DNA of 64,000 nt from positions 1,860,001 to 1,924,000 of the forward strand of contig OY969913.1 in assembly GCA_963704515.1 (NCBI GenBank), read 5' to 3'. Both the position numbers and the translations under genes were made by a program. Of the stretch, positions 49,788 to 62,334 are shown piece by piece. This DNA comes from VRUE01 sp963704515 (GTDB lineage Bacteria; Actinomycetota; Thermoleophilia; Solirubrobacterales; 70-9). Numbering within the stretch: position 1 is the stretch's first letter; each line of letters starts with the position of its first letter. The notes beneath the pieces were generated by a model. It made no database searches, was not told where the DNA came from, and worked only from the letters and a program-made list of their open reading frames with translations.

Positions 49788-51032
49788 TCAGCGGTTCGGT
49801 TGGCGTCCCTCTTCGCGGAGCGTGGTTACGCGGTCGAGGATGGCGTCCGCGATCTGGTTCTTTGGAGCTTGCGGGACGGGGGTCTCGCTTGCTGAGTCGA
49901 TGAGGGTCACAGCGTTTTCCTTGCTCTCGAAGCCGATCGATGAGTTGCTTATGTCGTTGAGGACGATCAGGTCGGCGCGCTTGCGCGTGAGCTTTTTGCG
50001 GGCTCGGTCGAGGTTGTCGCCGGATTCGGCGGCGAAGGCGACCACGGTTTGGGTGTCGGCCTTTTGGGCGCTGAGGTTGGCCAGGATGTCTTCGGTCGGC
50101 TCCAGATGGAGGTCTAGGGACTTGTCGCGGGTCAGCTTGCCCTCGGCGGCCTCGGCGGGCTTGAAGTCGGCGGGGGCGGCGGCCATTAGGAGGATGTGGG
50201 ATTTCGGGAACTCAGTTCGGGCGGCGGCGGCCAATTGCTCGGTCGTCTCGACGTCGATGCGGTGGACGCCGGCCGGCTCGGGGAGCACGACGTTGGCGCA
50301 GACCAGGGTCACCTCGGCGCCGCGGCGTTGGGCGGCGGCGGCCAGGGCTATGCCCATCCGGCCGCTGGAGCGGTTGCCCAGGTAGCGGACCGAGTCGATC
50401 GGCTCTCTGGTGCCGCCCGCGGTGACGAGGACGCGGAGGCCGTCCCAGGGGCGCACGCCGCTGGGTAGCTCGGCTTCGACAAGGGCGAGCAGCCGAGCGG
50501 GGTCGGGGAGGCGGCCGCGGCCGTGCTCGCCGCGCGATGCGAGGGCGCCCTCGTCGGGCTCGACCACGGTCACGCCGCGATCGCGCAGGGTGGCGAGGTT
50601 GGCCTGGGTCGCGTCGCTGGCGTACATACGGTCGTTCATCGCCGGGGCGAGGAGGCGCGGCGCCGTGCAGGCGAGGAAGGAGGTGGTGACCATCGAGTCG
50701 GCCGCGCCGGCGGCGAGCTTGGCGATCGTGTTCGCCGAGGCCGGGGCGACGAGGTAGGCGTCGCAATTGGCGGCCAGCTCAAGGTGGCCGATCGGGTCGT
50801 GGGCGGGCGCCGGGTCGCCGGGAAAGGCGCCGCGCATCGGGTCGCGCTCGAACTCGGAGACCAGCGCCGGGGCGCCGACGATTCCCTCGAAGGAGGCGGC
50901 ACCGACGAAGCGGGTCGCGCCCTCGGTCATCAAGACGCGGACGCCGTGGCCGGCGGTCGTCGCGAGGCGCGCCAACTCAAGCGCCTTGTAGGCTGCGATC
51001 CCTCCGCTCACACCGAGCAGGATCCTGGCCAT
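49788..51032 (-). CDS. coaBC: Phosphopantothenoylcysteine decarboxylase/synthetase
   Basis: A 414-residue bifunctional protein. The CoaC flavoprotein half has GVSGGIAAYKALELAR, VAPASANTIAKLA and the PAMNDRMY active-site loop. The CoaB half has VTAGGTREPIDSVRYLGNRSSGRMG and AAPADFKP, ending with DLIVLNDIS and the Lys-rich CTP-binding part. It makes 4'-phosphopantetheine for coenzyme A. It lies 24 bases after rpoZ. Confidence 0.95.
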   Translation of the reverse strand: MARILLGVSGGIAAYKALELARLATTAGHGVRVLMTEGATRFVGAASFEGIVGAPALVSEFERDPMRGAFPGDPAPAHDPIGHLELAANCDAYLVAPASANTIAKLAAGAADSMVTTSFLACTAPRLLAPAMNDRMYASDATQANLATLRDRGVTVVEPDEGALASRGEHGRGRLPDPARLLALVEAELPSGVRPWDGLRVLVTAGGTREPIDSVRYLGNRSSGRMGIALAAAAQRRGAEVTLVCANVVLPEPAGVHRIDVETTEQLAAAARTEFPKSHILLMAAAPADFKPAEAAEGKLTRDKSLDLHLEPTEDILANLSAQKADTQTVVAFAAESGDNLDRARKKLTRKRADLIVLNDISNSSIGFESKENAVTLIDSASETPVPQAPKNQIADAILDRVTTLREEGRQPNR

Positions 51033-51056
51033 CTGTCCTCCTGGGAGATCGGACCG

Positions 51057-51290
51057 CTAGGAGCGGTACTCGTACTTGAGCTTCCCCTGGGCCACCTCTT
51101 CGAGCGCGATCGAGAGATAGTTGCGGTCGCCGGGGATGTCGACCATCGGCGGCGGGTACTCGCCGAAGCTGCCCTCGCCAAGGCTGTGGAAGTAGCTGTT
51201 GATCTGCCGTGCCCGCTTGGCCGCGACGACCACAGCCGCGTAATGGGAGTCCGTGTGCTCGAGGAGCTTGTCAACGCGTGGTTTGATCAT
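51057..51290 (-). CDS. rpoZ: RNA polymerase omega subunit
   Basis: A 77-residue protein. HYAAVVVAAKRARQINSYF is the central omega signature (usually SKYALVVVAAKRARQIN) and NYLSIALEEVAQGKLKYE closes the protein. It helps assemble the beta' subunit. It overlaps gmk by 4 bases; gmk-rpoZ-coaBC is a conserved order. Confidence 0.95.
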   Translation of the reverse strand: MIKPRVDKLLEHTDSHYAAVVVAAKRARQINSYFHSLGEGSFGEYPPPMVDIPGDRNYLSIALEEVAQGKLKYEYRS

Positions 51291-51865
51291 TCGGCCGCGG
51301 AGTCTAGTGGTATGCCGAGCTCGGCGCGCACGATCCCCTCCAGCTCGGTCGCCGCCCTGTCGAGATCGTCGTTGACGACGGTGTGGGCGAACTCGCCCCG
51401 CGCCGCCATCTCCTGCTCGGCCACCTCGAGCCGCGCGTCGATCGCCTCGAGGCTGTCGGTGCCGCGCGACTCCAGCCGGCGGCGCAGCGCCGCCGGGTCG
51501 GGCGGCGCGATGAAGACCTGGACCGACTCGCGCATCGCGGCGCGCACCTGGCGCGCACCCTGCACCTCGATCTCGAGCACCACCGAGTGGCCCTCCTCGA
51601 GCCGGCGGCGCACCTCCGAGCGCAGCGTCCCGTAACGGTTGCCACTGTAGGTGGCGAACTCGAGGAAGTCTTCGGCCTTGATCCGCTCGTCGAACTTCTC
51701 GGGGGTGAGGAAGTGGTAGTCGCGGCCGTCGGCCTCTCCCCCGCGCGGCTCGCGGGTGGTGGCGGAGATCGAGAGCTCGAGGTCCGGCACGCGCTCGAGC
51801 AGGCGGGCGATCAGCGTGCCCTTGCCGACGCCGGACGGCCCAGTGATGACGAAGACCTTGGCCAT
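51287..51865 (-). CDS. gmk: Guanylate kinase
   Basis: A 192-residue P-loop kinase with GPSGVGKGT (8-16). It has the GMP-binding stretch SISATTREPRGGEADGRDYHF, and LEIEVQGARQVR. It converts GMP to GDP. It is located between mihF and rpoZ as in most actinobacteria. Confidence 0.97.
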   Translation of the reverse strand: MAKVFVITGPSGVGKGTLIARLLERVPDLELSISATTREPRGGEADGRDYHFLTPEKFDERIKAEDFLEFATYSGNRYGTLRSEVRRRLEEGHSVVLEIEVQGARQVRAAMRESVQVFIAPPDPAALRRRLESRGTDSLEAIDARLEVAEQEMAARGEFAHTVVNDDLDRAATELEGIVRAELGIPLDSAAE

Positions 51866-51899
51866 GCGGGCGCGGATACTGACCGGCGGAGCGGTCGTA

Positions 51900-52232
51900 C
51901 TAGCGGCGCAACTGCGAAACCAGCTCGGTGCGCTGGCGCTCCGAGAGCCCGCCGATCGTCTTCGACGGCGAGATCCGGCACTGGTTGAGGATCCGGTTGG
52001 TCTTCACCCGGCCGTACTTGGGCACCGCCAGCAGCATGTCGAACACCTTGGCGGTGAGCACGTCCTCCGGCGGGTCGAGCAGCAGGGCGTGGATGTTGGC
52101 CTTGCCCGCTTTCAGGTCCTTCTTCAGCTTGGCGCGGGCGGTGCGGATGTCGTTGGCCCGCTTGAGGGCATCCATCCGCTGGTCCAGCGACCGCTCGGGG
52201 GTCGCGGTGGAGGTCTTTACTGGGGCCGGCAT
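51900..52232 (-). CDS. mihF: Integration host factor, actinobacterial type (mIHF)
   Basis: A 110-residue protein. It matches mIHF over ALKRANDIRTARAKLKKDLKAG, LLAVPKYGRVKTNRILNQC and GGLSERQR, the helix-two-turn-helix DNA-binding core. It is a nucleoid protein specific to actinobacteria and good evidence for the phylum. A promoter just upstream would give a nearly leaderless mRNA. Confidence 0.95.
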   Translation of the reverse strand: MPAPVKTSTATPERSLDQRMDALKRANDIRTARAKLKKDLKAGKANIHALLLDPPEDVLTAKVFDMLLAVPKYGRVKTNRILNQCRISPSKTIGGLSERQRTELVSQLRR

Positions 52233-52242
52233 CTGGGCGGCG

Positions 52243-52270
52243 AGTATAGCCGCGGTGAGAGCACGCGCAA
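52243..52270 (-). promoter_or_regulatory. Promoter of mihF-gmk-rpoZ-coaBC
   Basis: On the minus strand TTGCGC (52270-52265) and TATACT (52248-52243) are separated by 16 bases. The hexamers match sigma-A consensus at 4/6 and 5/6 positions. Transcription would begin about 5 bases before the mihF ATG at 52232, so the message would be nearly leaderless, which is common in actinobacteria. The upstream gene stops 50 bases away. Confidence 0.65.
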
Positions 52271-52319
52271 GCGCTCGGAGCGATTTAGGCCCAAATTCAC
52301 CTGAACCTCGACTCGAGGT

Positions 52320-54154
52320 TTAGCCGGCGGCCATTGTATGAGCGCCACCTCGACGCTCTTCGAGCGCTCGGGAGATCTCGCCCGCCACCCTCTCCCCCGC
52401 CCGCGGATCCCGGAAGCTCTCGGTGCCAACCGCGACCAGCGTCGCCCCTGCGTCGAGGAATTCGAGCGCGTCGGCGCCGTCGGCCACGCCGCCCATGCCG
52501 ACGATCGGGATCCTGACCGCGGTGGCGACCGCCCGCAGCTGCGCGATCGCCACCGGGCGCACGGCGGGGCCGGAAAGGCCCCCGTGTCCCGCCGCGATCC
52601 CCGGTTGCCCGGTGGCCGGGTCGATCGCGCTCGCCTTCATCGTGTTGATCAGCGAGACCGCGTCAGCGCCGCCCTGCTCGGCGGCGACGGCGACGTCGGC
52701 CGGGTTGGCGACGTTGGGAGTCAGCTTGACGATCAGCGGCTTCGAGGTCAGCGGCCGCAGCGCTTCGAGCAGCGCCTCGGTCTCGGAGGGCTGCTCGCCG
52801 ACGATCAGTCCGGAGTGCACGTTGGGGCAGGAGACGTTGAGCTCGATCGCGGCAACCTCGTCCCTCTCCCCGACGCCGCGAACCAGCCCGGCGAACTCCT
52901 CGTGCCCGGTGGCCATTGCGGACACAATCAGCGGCACCGGAAGCTCCCGAAGAAGCGGGAGGTCTTCTTCAAGGAAGCCTTTGAGTCCCTTGTTCGGCAA
53001 GCCAATCGAGTTGATCATCCCCGCCGGTGTCTCCCAGATCCGCTGCGGCTCGTTCCCAGCTCGCGGCTCGGGCGTGATCGTCTTCGAGACGAATGCGCTG
53101 AACGGGAACCGCTCCAACAGCTCGTCTCCGTAGACCCTGCGTGCAGCGATCGCGTCGAAGGTGCCCGAAGCATTGATCACCCGATGTTTCAGCTCGATCC
53201 CGCAGAACTCGACTGAGGCCCGCGACTCCGTGCCGTCCCTGGCCGTCTCCCCGGCTCCGTGGCTGCCGGCGGGTGGCGCCGTAGGGGGAACCGCCCCTGA
53301 GGACGCCTTAGCGACCGGAAGGGGTGGTGGGTCCCCTGCGGCGACAGGACCCGCCGGCCCGCCGCGCAGCACGGGGCCGTCGACGCACAGGCGGATGTAG
53401 CTGCCGTCCCCACGGGGAACAGCGCAGCCGAAGCAGGCCCCGTAGCCGCAGGCCATCGGCGACTCCATCGCTAGCTCGCATGGGACGCCGGCATCGAGAC
53501 ACATGGCGCCCACGGCATCGAGCATCGGCGGAGGGCCACACGCATAAACGGCAGCTGAGCTCGCGTCGTCGCCTTCGAGCATCTGCGCCAGCAGGTCGGT
53601 TACGTAGCCGTGGTGGCCGACGTGGCCGTCGTCGCTGGCGAGGCGGACCTCACAGCATGAGAAGAGCTCGTCGAGGCCTCCGGAGTGGTCCCGGTCGCGG
53701 AAGCCGAGAAGGACGCGGGTGGGAACGTTGGCTTCTGCGAAGCTGCGGCGCAGGAGTGCCAGCGGGGCGACCCCAATGCCTCCACCGACCAGAACAGCGC
53801 CCGCTCCGTTTGGGGAAAGCTTTTTCGGAGGGGTGAAGGGGTTGCCCAGGGGACCGTTGATCCAGAGGCGCTCGCCGGGCTCCAGGTCGCAGAGGCGGTC
53901 AGTGCCTGGGCCTATGCCCTCGACCAGGAAGTCGAGGCGCACGCCGTCTGCGGCTGACGCCGTTTCGGCTACTGATAGGGCTCTTGGGAGGAAGGGGCGC
54001 TCGCCCGATTGGTCCCAGTGCTTCTCGGTGGCCAGCATGTAGAACTGGCCGGGGAGTGGCTCGGGGCCGTCGGAGTCAAAGACGGAGAAGAGCTTGTAGC
54101 CGCCGGTGGCGCGGTTCTCGGTGACTTTGCAGAGGCGGCGCCCGAAGGGAGCCT

Positions 54155-54158
<4 letters not shown>
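52320..54158 (-). CDS. pyrD: Fused dihydroorotate dehydrogenase: PyrK electron-transfer domain plus PyrD
   Basis: A single 612-residue frame. Residues 1-265 are PyrK-like: a ferredoxin-reductase-type FAD domain (PFLPRALSVAE), the NAD-binding VLVGGGIGVAPLALL, and a [2Fe-2S] cluster in MACGYGACFGCAVPRG (C237, C242, C245, C258). A 50-residue Pro/Ala/Gly linker follows. Residues 315-612 are a class 1B dihydroorotate dehydrogenase with ELNVSCPNVHSG (active-site C444) and GIAAGHGGLSG. Together they oxidise dihydroorotate to orotate with NAD. Overlaps carB by 4 bases (ATGA). Confidence 0.93.
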
Positions 54159-57254
<3,096 letters not shown>

Positions 57255-57262
<8 letters not shown>

Positions 57263-58370
57263 GGGCGAGCTCCAGGAAGCCGTCGAAGAGATGGCGGGCG
57301 TCGTGCGGGCCGGGGCCGGCCTCCGGGTGGTACTGAACCGTGGCGGCGTTGACGTCGCGCAGCACGAGGCCCTCTACCGTGCGGTCATAGAGGTTGAGGT
57401 GGGAGAGCTCGGCGGCGCCGAAGTCGGTCTCCCAGCGGACCGGCTCGTCGGTCTCGATCCGCGGCTCGCCACCCGGGCCCTGGACGGCGAAGCCGTGGTT
57501 CTGGGAGGTGATCTCGATCCGGCCGCTCGCCAGGTCCTTGACCGGGTGGTTTGCGCCGCGGTGGCCGAAGGGCAGCTTGAAGGTCTGCAGGCCGACCGCG
57601 CGGCAGAGCAGCTGGTGGCCGAGACAGATGCCGAAGAGCGGCTTCTGGCCGACCAGCTCGCGCACCGTGTCGACCACGTAGCCGAGCGCCGCGGGATCGC
57701 CGGGGCCGTTGGCGAGGAAGACGATGTCGGGCTCCTCGGCCAGCACCTCCGTCGCCGAGGACGTGCAGGGCAGCAGGGTCAGGCGGCAGCCGCGCTCGCG
57801 CAGCTGGCGGACGATGTTGAGCTTGATCCCGGTGTCGATGCCGACCACGTGCGGGCCCTCGCCCTCGAAGCGGACCGGCTCGGCGGGGGTGACGGTGCGG
57901 GCCAGGTCGGCGCCGTCCATCGAGGGCTCGGCGGCTACCCGCTCGCGCGCCTCGGCCTCGGCGGTCCCGGCCGGGAAGATGCCGCCGCGCATCGCTCCCT
58001 TGTCGCGGATCTGGCGGACGATCGCCCGGGTGTCGACGCCGCCGATCCCTGGCACGCCGCGGTCGGCGAGCCAGTCGAGCCAGCCACCCTCGGCGGTGGC
58101 GACGTCCTCGCCGTTCTTCGGGTCGCGCATGACCACGCCGCGGGCGTGGGCCCGGTCGGACTCCATCGCCGCCGCGGAGACCCCGTAGTTGCCGATCAGG
58201 GGATAGGTGAAGACGATGATCTGGCCGGCGTAGGAGGGGTCGGTGACCGACTCCTGGTATCCGGTCATCGCCGTGTTGAAGACGACCTCCCCGGTAACCG
58301 GTCCCGAAGCGGCGCAGGCGACCCCCTCGAAGCGAGCCCCGTCCTCGAGCAGCAGGTACCCGTCGCTCAC
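57255..58370 (-). CDS. carA: Carbamoyl-phosphate synthase small (glutaminase) subunit
   Basis: A 371-residue protein. The N-terminal CPSase domain has GEVVFNTAMTGYQESVTDPSY. The C-terminal class I glutamine amidotransferase has NGPGDPA, the nucleophile in FGICLGHQLL and the HPE triad end YHPEAGPGPHD. It delivers ammonia to CarB. The GTG start (GTGAGC) is 2 bases from a Family II palindrome. Confidence 0.96.
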
Positions 58371-58372
58371 GG

Positions 58373-58419
58373 TTCCGGTGCGCCTTTTCTCGTCATACAG
58401 GGGATAACGCGCACCGGAA
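58373..58419 (-). repeat. Family II palindromic element, copy B (pyrC-carA spacer)
   Basis: A 47-nt palindrome with the same 11-bp arms as copy A (TTCCGGTGCGC and GCGCACCGGAA), extended by one further pair (58372 with 58420), and a 25-nt centre. It occupies nearly the whole 55-base spacer between the pyrC stop and the carA GTG. No T-tract follows, so it is not an intrinsic terminator. Confidence 0.85.
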
Positions 58420-58425
58420 CGGGGT

Positions 58426-59772
58426 TCATGCCGCTACCCCCATGGAGAAGGAGCGCAGGCGGTAGGCGATTTGGCCGGCGGCCAGGGTCATTTGGACGCG
58501 GCCGGTTAGCTGCTCGCCGGCGCACCAGGAGTTCGAGGAGCGGCTCTCGTAGCCGTCCTCGCCCACCGTCCAGGCGGCGGCGAGGTCGCAGAGTGCGATG
58601 TTGGCCTCGCTGCCGGGGACGAGCGAGGAGCGCTCGACGCCGAAGGGCTCGGCGCCGCCGGCCATCCGCTCGACCAGCAGGCCGAGGTCGACCACGCCGG
58701 GTAGGACGAGGTGGGTGTGCAGCGCGGCGAACGCGGTCTCCAGGCCGGTGACGCCCATCGCCGCCTGCTCGAAGGGGACCTCCTTTTCCTCCGGGGCGTG
58801 CGGCGCGTGGTCGGTGGCGACGCAGTCGATCGTGCCGTCGATCAGGCCCTCGATCAGCGCCTGGCGGTCGGCCTCGGAGCGCAGCGGCGGATTCATCTTG
58901 TGACGGCGGGGGTCGAGGCTGCGCACCGCCTCGTCGGTGAGGCAGAGGTGGTGGGGCGAGGCCTCGCAGGTGATCCGCACGCCCGCCGCCTTCGCCGCCC
59001 GCACCGCCTCGACCGACTCGGCCGCGGAGAGGTGCTGGACGTGGATGCGGCCGTCCTCGTAGCCGGCCAGGGCGGCGTCGCGGGCGATCGTCGTCGACTC
59101 CGAGACCGAGGGTATGCCGTCGAGGCCGAGGACGGCGGAGACCGGGCCCTCGTGCATGACCCCGGCGCCGGAGAGCTCGGGGTCCTCCTCGTGCAGGGCG
59201 ATAGTCCCGCCGCAGAGCCGCTGGTATTGGAGCGCCCGGCGGAGGATGCGGGCGCTGCGGATCGGCAGGCCGTCGTCGCTGAAGCCGGCGGCGCCCGCGT
59301 CGCGCAGCGAGGCCATCTCGGTCAGCTCCTCGCCGCGCATCCCGGCGGTGACGGTGGCGAGGAAGCCGGTGCGCACCGAGGCCGAGGCACGGGCGTCGGC
59401 GAGCAGCGCCTCGACATCGGCCGGGGTCGAGACGGGCGGCTCGGTGTTGGCCATCGCCAGGACGCCGCAGTAGCCGCCGGCCGCGGCGGAGCGCGAGCCG
59501 GTCTCGATGTCCTCCTTGTGCTCCTGGCCCGGGGTGCGCAGGTGCACGTGCGGGTCGAAGAAGGCGGGGAAAGCGTGCAGGCCGGCGGCGTCGACCCGCT
59601 CGAGCCCATCGACGGACGCGGCGCCCGGCGCGGCGAGCTCGGCCACCCGCCCGTCGCGGACGACGACGTCGTGCTCGGCCTCGATCCCGGCGACCGGGTC
59701 GAGCACCGTCGCGCCGCGCAGGACGACGTTCGCGCTCTCCCCGGCGCGCATCTCGAGGCGCGTGCCGCTCAC
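58426..59772 (-). CDS. pyrC: Dihydroorotase
   Basis: A 448-residue amidohydrolase with GTG start overlapping the pyrB stop (GTGA). Metal ligands are in FFDPHVHLRTPGQEHKEDI, the second histidine in HVQHLSAAES, and DCVATDHAPHAPEEK supplies the catalytic aspartate. It cyclises carbamoyl aspartate to dihydroorotate. The frame is open far upstream, but that part is antiparallel or out-of-frame to pyrB and was not included. Confidence 0.95.
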   Translation of the reverse strand: MSGTRLEMRAGESANVVLRGATVLDPVAGIEAEHDVVVRDGRVAELAAPGAASVDGLERVDAAGLHAFPAFFDPHVHLRTPGQEHKEDIETGSRSAAAGGYCGVLAMANTEPPVSTPADVEALLADARASASVRTGFLATVTAGMRGEELTEMASLRDAGAAGFSDDGLPIRSARILRRALQYQRLCGGTIALHEEDPELSGAGVMHEGPVSAVLGLDGIPSVSESTTIARDAALAGYEDGRIHVQHLSAAESVEAVRAAKAAGVRITCEASPHHLCLTDEAVRSLDPRRHKMNPPLRSEADRQALIEGLIDGTIDCVATDHAPHAPEEKEVPFEQAAMGVTGLETAFAALHTHLVLPGVVDLGLLVERMAGGAEPFGVERSSLVPGSEANIALCDLAAAWTVGEDGYESRSSNSWCAGEQLTGRVQMTLAAGQIAYRLRSFSMGVAA

Positions 59773-60728
59773 GCCGGCTGTCCGATCGGGGTCGCCTGCC
59801 GCCCGTTGCCGGCGGCGGGCGCCGGCTCGGAGTCGCGCGAGGCGAGCAGCTCGTAAAGGATCGCCATGCGCACGACAAGGCCGGACGCGACCTGCTCGGC
59901 GATCAGCGACTGGGGAGAGTCGATCACCTCGCCGGAGAGCTCGACGCCGCGGTTGACCGGGCCGGGGTGCATCAGCAGCTGGCGGCGGCCAAGGCGGCGG
60001 GAGTCGATCTGGAAGTGGGCGGCGTACTCGCGCAGCGAGGGGACGAAGCTCTCCCGCATGCGCTCGTGCTGGAGGCGCAGGGCGTAGATCACCTCGGCCT
60101 CGCCGAGCCGCTCGAGCGAGTGCTCGACCGCGCAGCCGAGCCGATCGAGGCCGCGCGGTATTAGCGCCGGCGGCCCGCAGACGGTCAGCACGGCGCCCAT
60201 CTCGCGGAAGGCGATCAGGTTGGAGCGGGCGACGCGGCTGTGCAGGACGTCGCCGACGATCCAGATCCGCTTGCCCTCGAGTGAGCCAAGCCGGCGGCGC
60301 AGGGTGTAGACGTCGAGCAGCGCCTGGCTCGGGTGCTCGTGCTTGCCGTCGCCGGCGTTGACCACGGCCGCGTCGGCCCACTCGGCGACCAGCTGGGCGG
60401 CGCCGGCGTGCGGGTGGCGGAGGACGATCGCCGCCGGGTCGTAGGCGGAGAGGGTGGCGACCGTGTCCTTCAGCGACTCGCCCTTGTCGACCGAGGAGCC
60501 GGCCGCCTTGACCGAGACGAGGTCGGCGGAGAGGCGCTTGGCGGCCAGCTCGAAGGAGGAGCTGGTGCGGGTGCTCGCCTCGTAGAAGAGGGTGACGACG
60601 GTGCGACCGCGCAGGGTCGGGACCTTCTTGATGTCGCGGCGGCCGACCTCCGCGAAGCTCTCGGCCCGGTCGAGGATCGCCTCGATCTCACCTTTCGAGA
60701 GGTCGCCGATCGAGAGCAGGTGCCTCAC
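59769..60728 (-). CDS. pyrB: Aspartate carbamoyltransferase, catalytic chain
   Basis: A 319-residue ATCase with the carbamoyl-phosphate loop FYEASTRTSSSFELA and the aspartate-side motif MHPGPVNRGVEL. VVNAGDGKHEHPSQALLD supplies the HPxQxLLD motif. It forms carbamoyl aspartate, the committed pyrimidine step. No PyrI regulatory chain is present. Its start overlaps the pyrR stop by 4 bases. Confidence 0.97.
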   Translation of the reverse strand: MRHLLSIGDLSKGEIEAILDRAESFAEVGRRDIKKVPTLRGRTVVTLFYEASTRTSSSFELAAKRLSADLVSVKAAGSSVDKGESLKDTVATLSAYDPAAIVLRHPHAGAAQLVAEWADAAVVNAGDGKHEHPSQALLDVYTLRRRLGSLEGKRIWIVGDVLHSRVARSNLIAFREMGAVLTVCGPPALIPRGLDRLGCAVEHSLERLGEAEVIYALRLQHERMRESFVPSLREYAAHFQIDSRRLGRRQLLMHPGPVNRGVELSGEVIDSPQSLIAEQVASGLVVRMAILYELLASRDSEPAPAAGNGRQATPIGQPA

Positions 60729-61279
60729 GCGTGCACCTCGCTCAGCTCGGAGATCGTGACCTCGTCCACCTCGTCCTGCTCGGAGAGGCGCACGTTGACC
60801 CGCTCGTCGCGGGCGGTCGGCAGGTTCTTGCCGACGTAGTCGGGGCGGATCGGCAGCTCGCGGTGGCCGCGGTCGCAGAGCACCGCCAGCTGCACCCGCC
60901 GCGGGCGGCCGTAGTCGAAGAGGGCGTCGATCGCCGCCCGCACGGTGCGGCCGGTGAAGAGCACGTCATCGACGAGGACGACGGTGCGCGCCGCGAGGTC
61001 GAAGTCGATGTGCGAGGAGTGGACGACCGGCTGGTCGCCCGGCGCCTTGGCGCCGACGTCGTCGCGGTAGAAGGAGATGTCGAGGTCGCCGATCGGCAAC
61101 TCGGTGCCGGTCAGCTCGCCGAGCAGATCGTGCAGGCGGCGGGCCAGCAGGGCGCCGCGCGTGTGAATGCCGACGATCGCGAGAGCCTCGGGCCCCGGAT
61201 TCTTCTCGGCGATCTCGTGCGCGATCCGCCGCAGCGTTCGCGTAACGTCGTCGTGCCCAAGCACGACCTTCTCGTTCAC
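60725..61279 (-). CDS. pyrR: PyrR: pyrimidine operon regulator/uracil phosphoribosyltransferase
   Basis: A 184-residue PRTase-fold protein starting at GTG (VNEKVVLGHDDV). The PRPP-binding motif is VVLVDDVLFTGRTVRAA. The family binds a specific mRNA hairpin when UMP or UTP is abundant and lowers pyr expression. AAGGAG lies 10 bases upstream and is part of a leader hairpin that fits a PyrR site. First gene of the pyr operon. A long in-frame extension upstream overlaps rnz and was rejected. Confidence 0.95.
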   Translation of the reverse strand: MNEKVVLGHDDVTRTLRRIAHEIAEKNPGPEALAIVGIHTRGALLARRLHDLLGELTGTELPIGDLDISFYRDDVGAKAPGDQPVVHSSHIDFDLAARTVVLVDDVLFTGRTVRAAIDALFDYGRPRRVQLAVLCDRGHRELPIRPDYVGKNLPTARDERVNVRLSEQDEVDEVTISELSEVHA

Positions 61280-61289
61280 CTCTGTTGGC

Positions 61290-61322
61290 TCCTTCTCGGC
61301 CTCACGGGGCCTGGTTAAAGGA
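61290..61322 (-). promoter_or_regulatory. Candidate PyrR-binding leader hairpin sequestering the pyrR Shine-Dalgarno
   Basis: Transcribed on the minus strand, TCCTT pairs with AAGGA, the Shine-Dalgarno of pyrR. Between them lies CCAGGCCCCGTGAGGCC, which contains the CCNGNGAGG loop consensus of known PyrR-binding sites in its CCCGTGAGG. No intrinsic terminator follows, so control would be translational, as reported for mycobacterial PyrR. Confidence 0.7.
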
Positions 61323-61353
61323 CGGCCGCAGCGTAGCAAGGGGGACGGCGACC

Positions 61354-62334
61354 TCAGGTCTCGCTCCCCGAATCGTCCAGCCCCTGCCGTTCGCGGGCCC
61401 CGTTGGGGACCAGCTCGGGGCCGCCGCGCTCCGGAAAGGGGATCTCGATCAGGTCGAAGTCGCGAGGGGCGACGGCTGGCTCGAAGATCTCGCGGGCTTC
61501 GTCGAGGACGGCGCCGACGTGGTAGCGGGAGGAAATGTGGACGAGGGCGAGCATTTTGACGTGGGCCTCGCGGGCGACCGAGGCGGCCTGGCCGACGGTC
61601 GAGTGGCCGGTGTCGGCGGCGCGCTGCGCCTCCTCCTCGGTGAAGCTCGCCTCGTGGATCAGCAGGTCGGCGTCGGCGGCGGCCGAGACGGTCGAGTGGC
61701 AGGGAGCGGTGTCGCCGGTGAGCGCGATCGTACGCCCGGGGCGCGGCTTGCCCATCACCTCCTCGGGGCTGACCGAGCCGGCGCTGCCGTCGACCTGCTC
61801 GCCCCTCTGCAAGGCGGCGAAGGCCGGCCCTTCCGGCACCCCGAGGCGCCTGGCGGCCTCGGGGTCGAAGCGGCCCGGCCGCTGCTCCTCGATCAGCGCG
61901 TAGCCGTTGGCCCGCACGCTGTGCTCGACCGCGAAGGCCTGCACCTCGGCGCCGTCGTGGTGGACGGCTTCGCCGGGGTCGATTTCGATCAGGTCGATGC
62001 TGTAGTCGGTGCGGCCGACCAGCCGGCCGAGCGCCGCCTTGAAGAGGTCGCGCAACCCGCGCGGCCCGTAGATCGTCAGCGGCTCCTCCCGCCCGGTCAG
62101 GTCGTAGGTCTTCAGCAGCCCCGGCAGGCCGAGCATGTGGTCGGCGTGGAAGTGGGTCAGGTAGATCTCGTCGACCTGGGTCAGCCCCAGCGAGCGCTGC
62201 AACTGGCGCTGCGTCCCTTCCCCGCAGTCGAACATCATCCGCTTGCCGCCGCGCACGACCAGCACGCTCGCGGTCGAGCGCCGCGCCGAGGGCACCGACC
62301 CGCCGGTGCCGAGAAAGATCGCCGAGAGATCCAT
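61354..62334 (-). CDS. rnz: Ribonuclease Z
   Basis: About 326 residues from MDLSAIFLGTGGSVPSARR. The metal motif is LTHFHADHMLGLPGLL, with FDCGEGTQRQL, ALTGDT and HSTVGQAASVAREA (further histidines and the HxT region). It removes 3' trailers from tRNA precursors. It lies upstream of pyrR by 74 bases and only 38 bases from the divergently placed tRNA-Arg gene. Confidence 0.94.
   Translation of the reverse strand: MDLSAIFLGTGGSVPSARRSTASVLVVRGGKRMMFDCGEGTQRQLQRSLGLTQVDEIYLTHFHADHMLGLPGLLKTYDLTGREEPLTIYGPRGLRDLFKAALGRLVGRTDYSIDLIEIDPGEAVHHDGAEVQAFAVEHSVRANGYALIEEQRPGRFDPEAARRLGVPEGPAFAALQRGEQVDGSAGSVSPEEVMGKPRPGRTIALTGDTAPCHSTVSAAADADLLIHEASFTEEEAQRAADTGHSTVGQAASVAREAHVKMLALVHISSRYHVGAVLDEAREIFEPAVAPRDFDLIEIPFPERGGPELVPNGARERQGLDDSGSET

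Noticed and set aside
52303..52319. Small palindrome AACCTCGA-C-TCGAGGTT directly after the pyrK-pyrD stop as a terminator
   Set aside because: A one-base loop cannot form as drawn and no T-tract follows; evidence is too weak.
59773..60381. N-terminal extension of pyrC into the pyrB region
   Set aside because: It is out of frame with pyrB on the same strand, compositionally a shadow, and the GTG overlapping the pyrB stop fits the family start.
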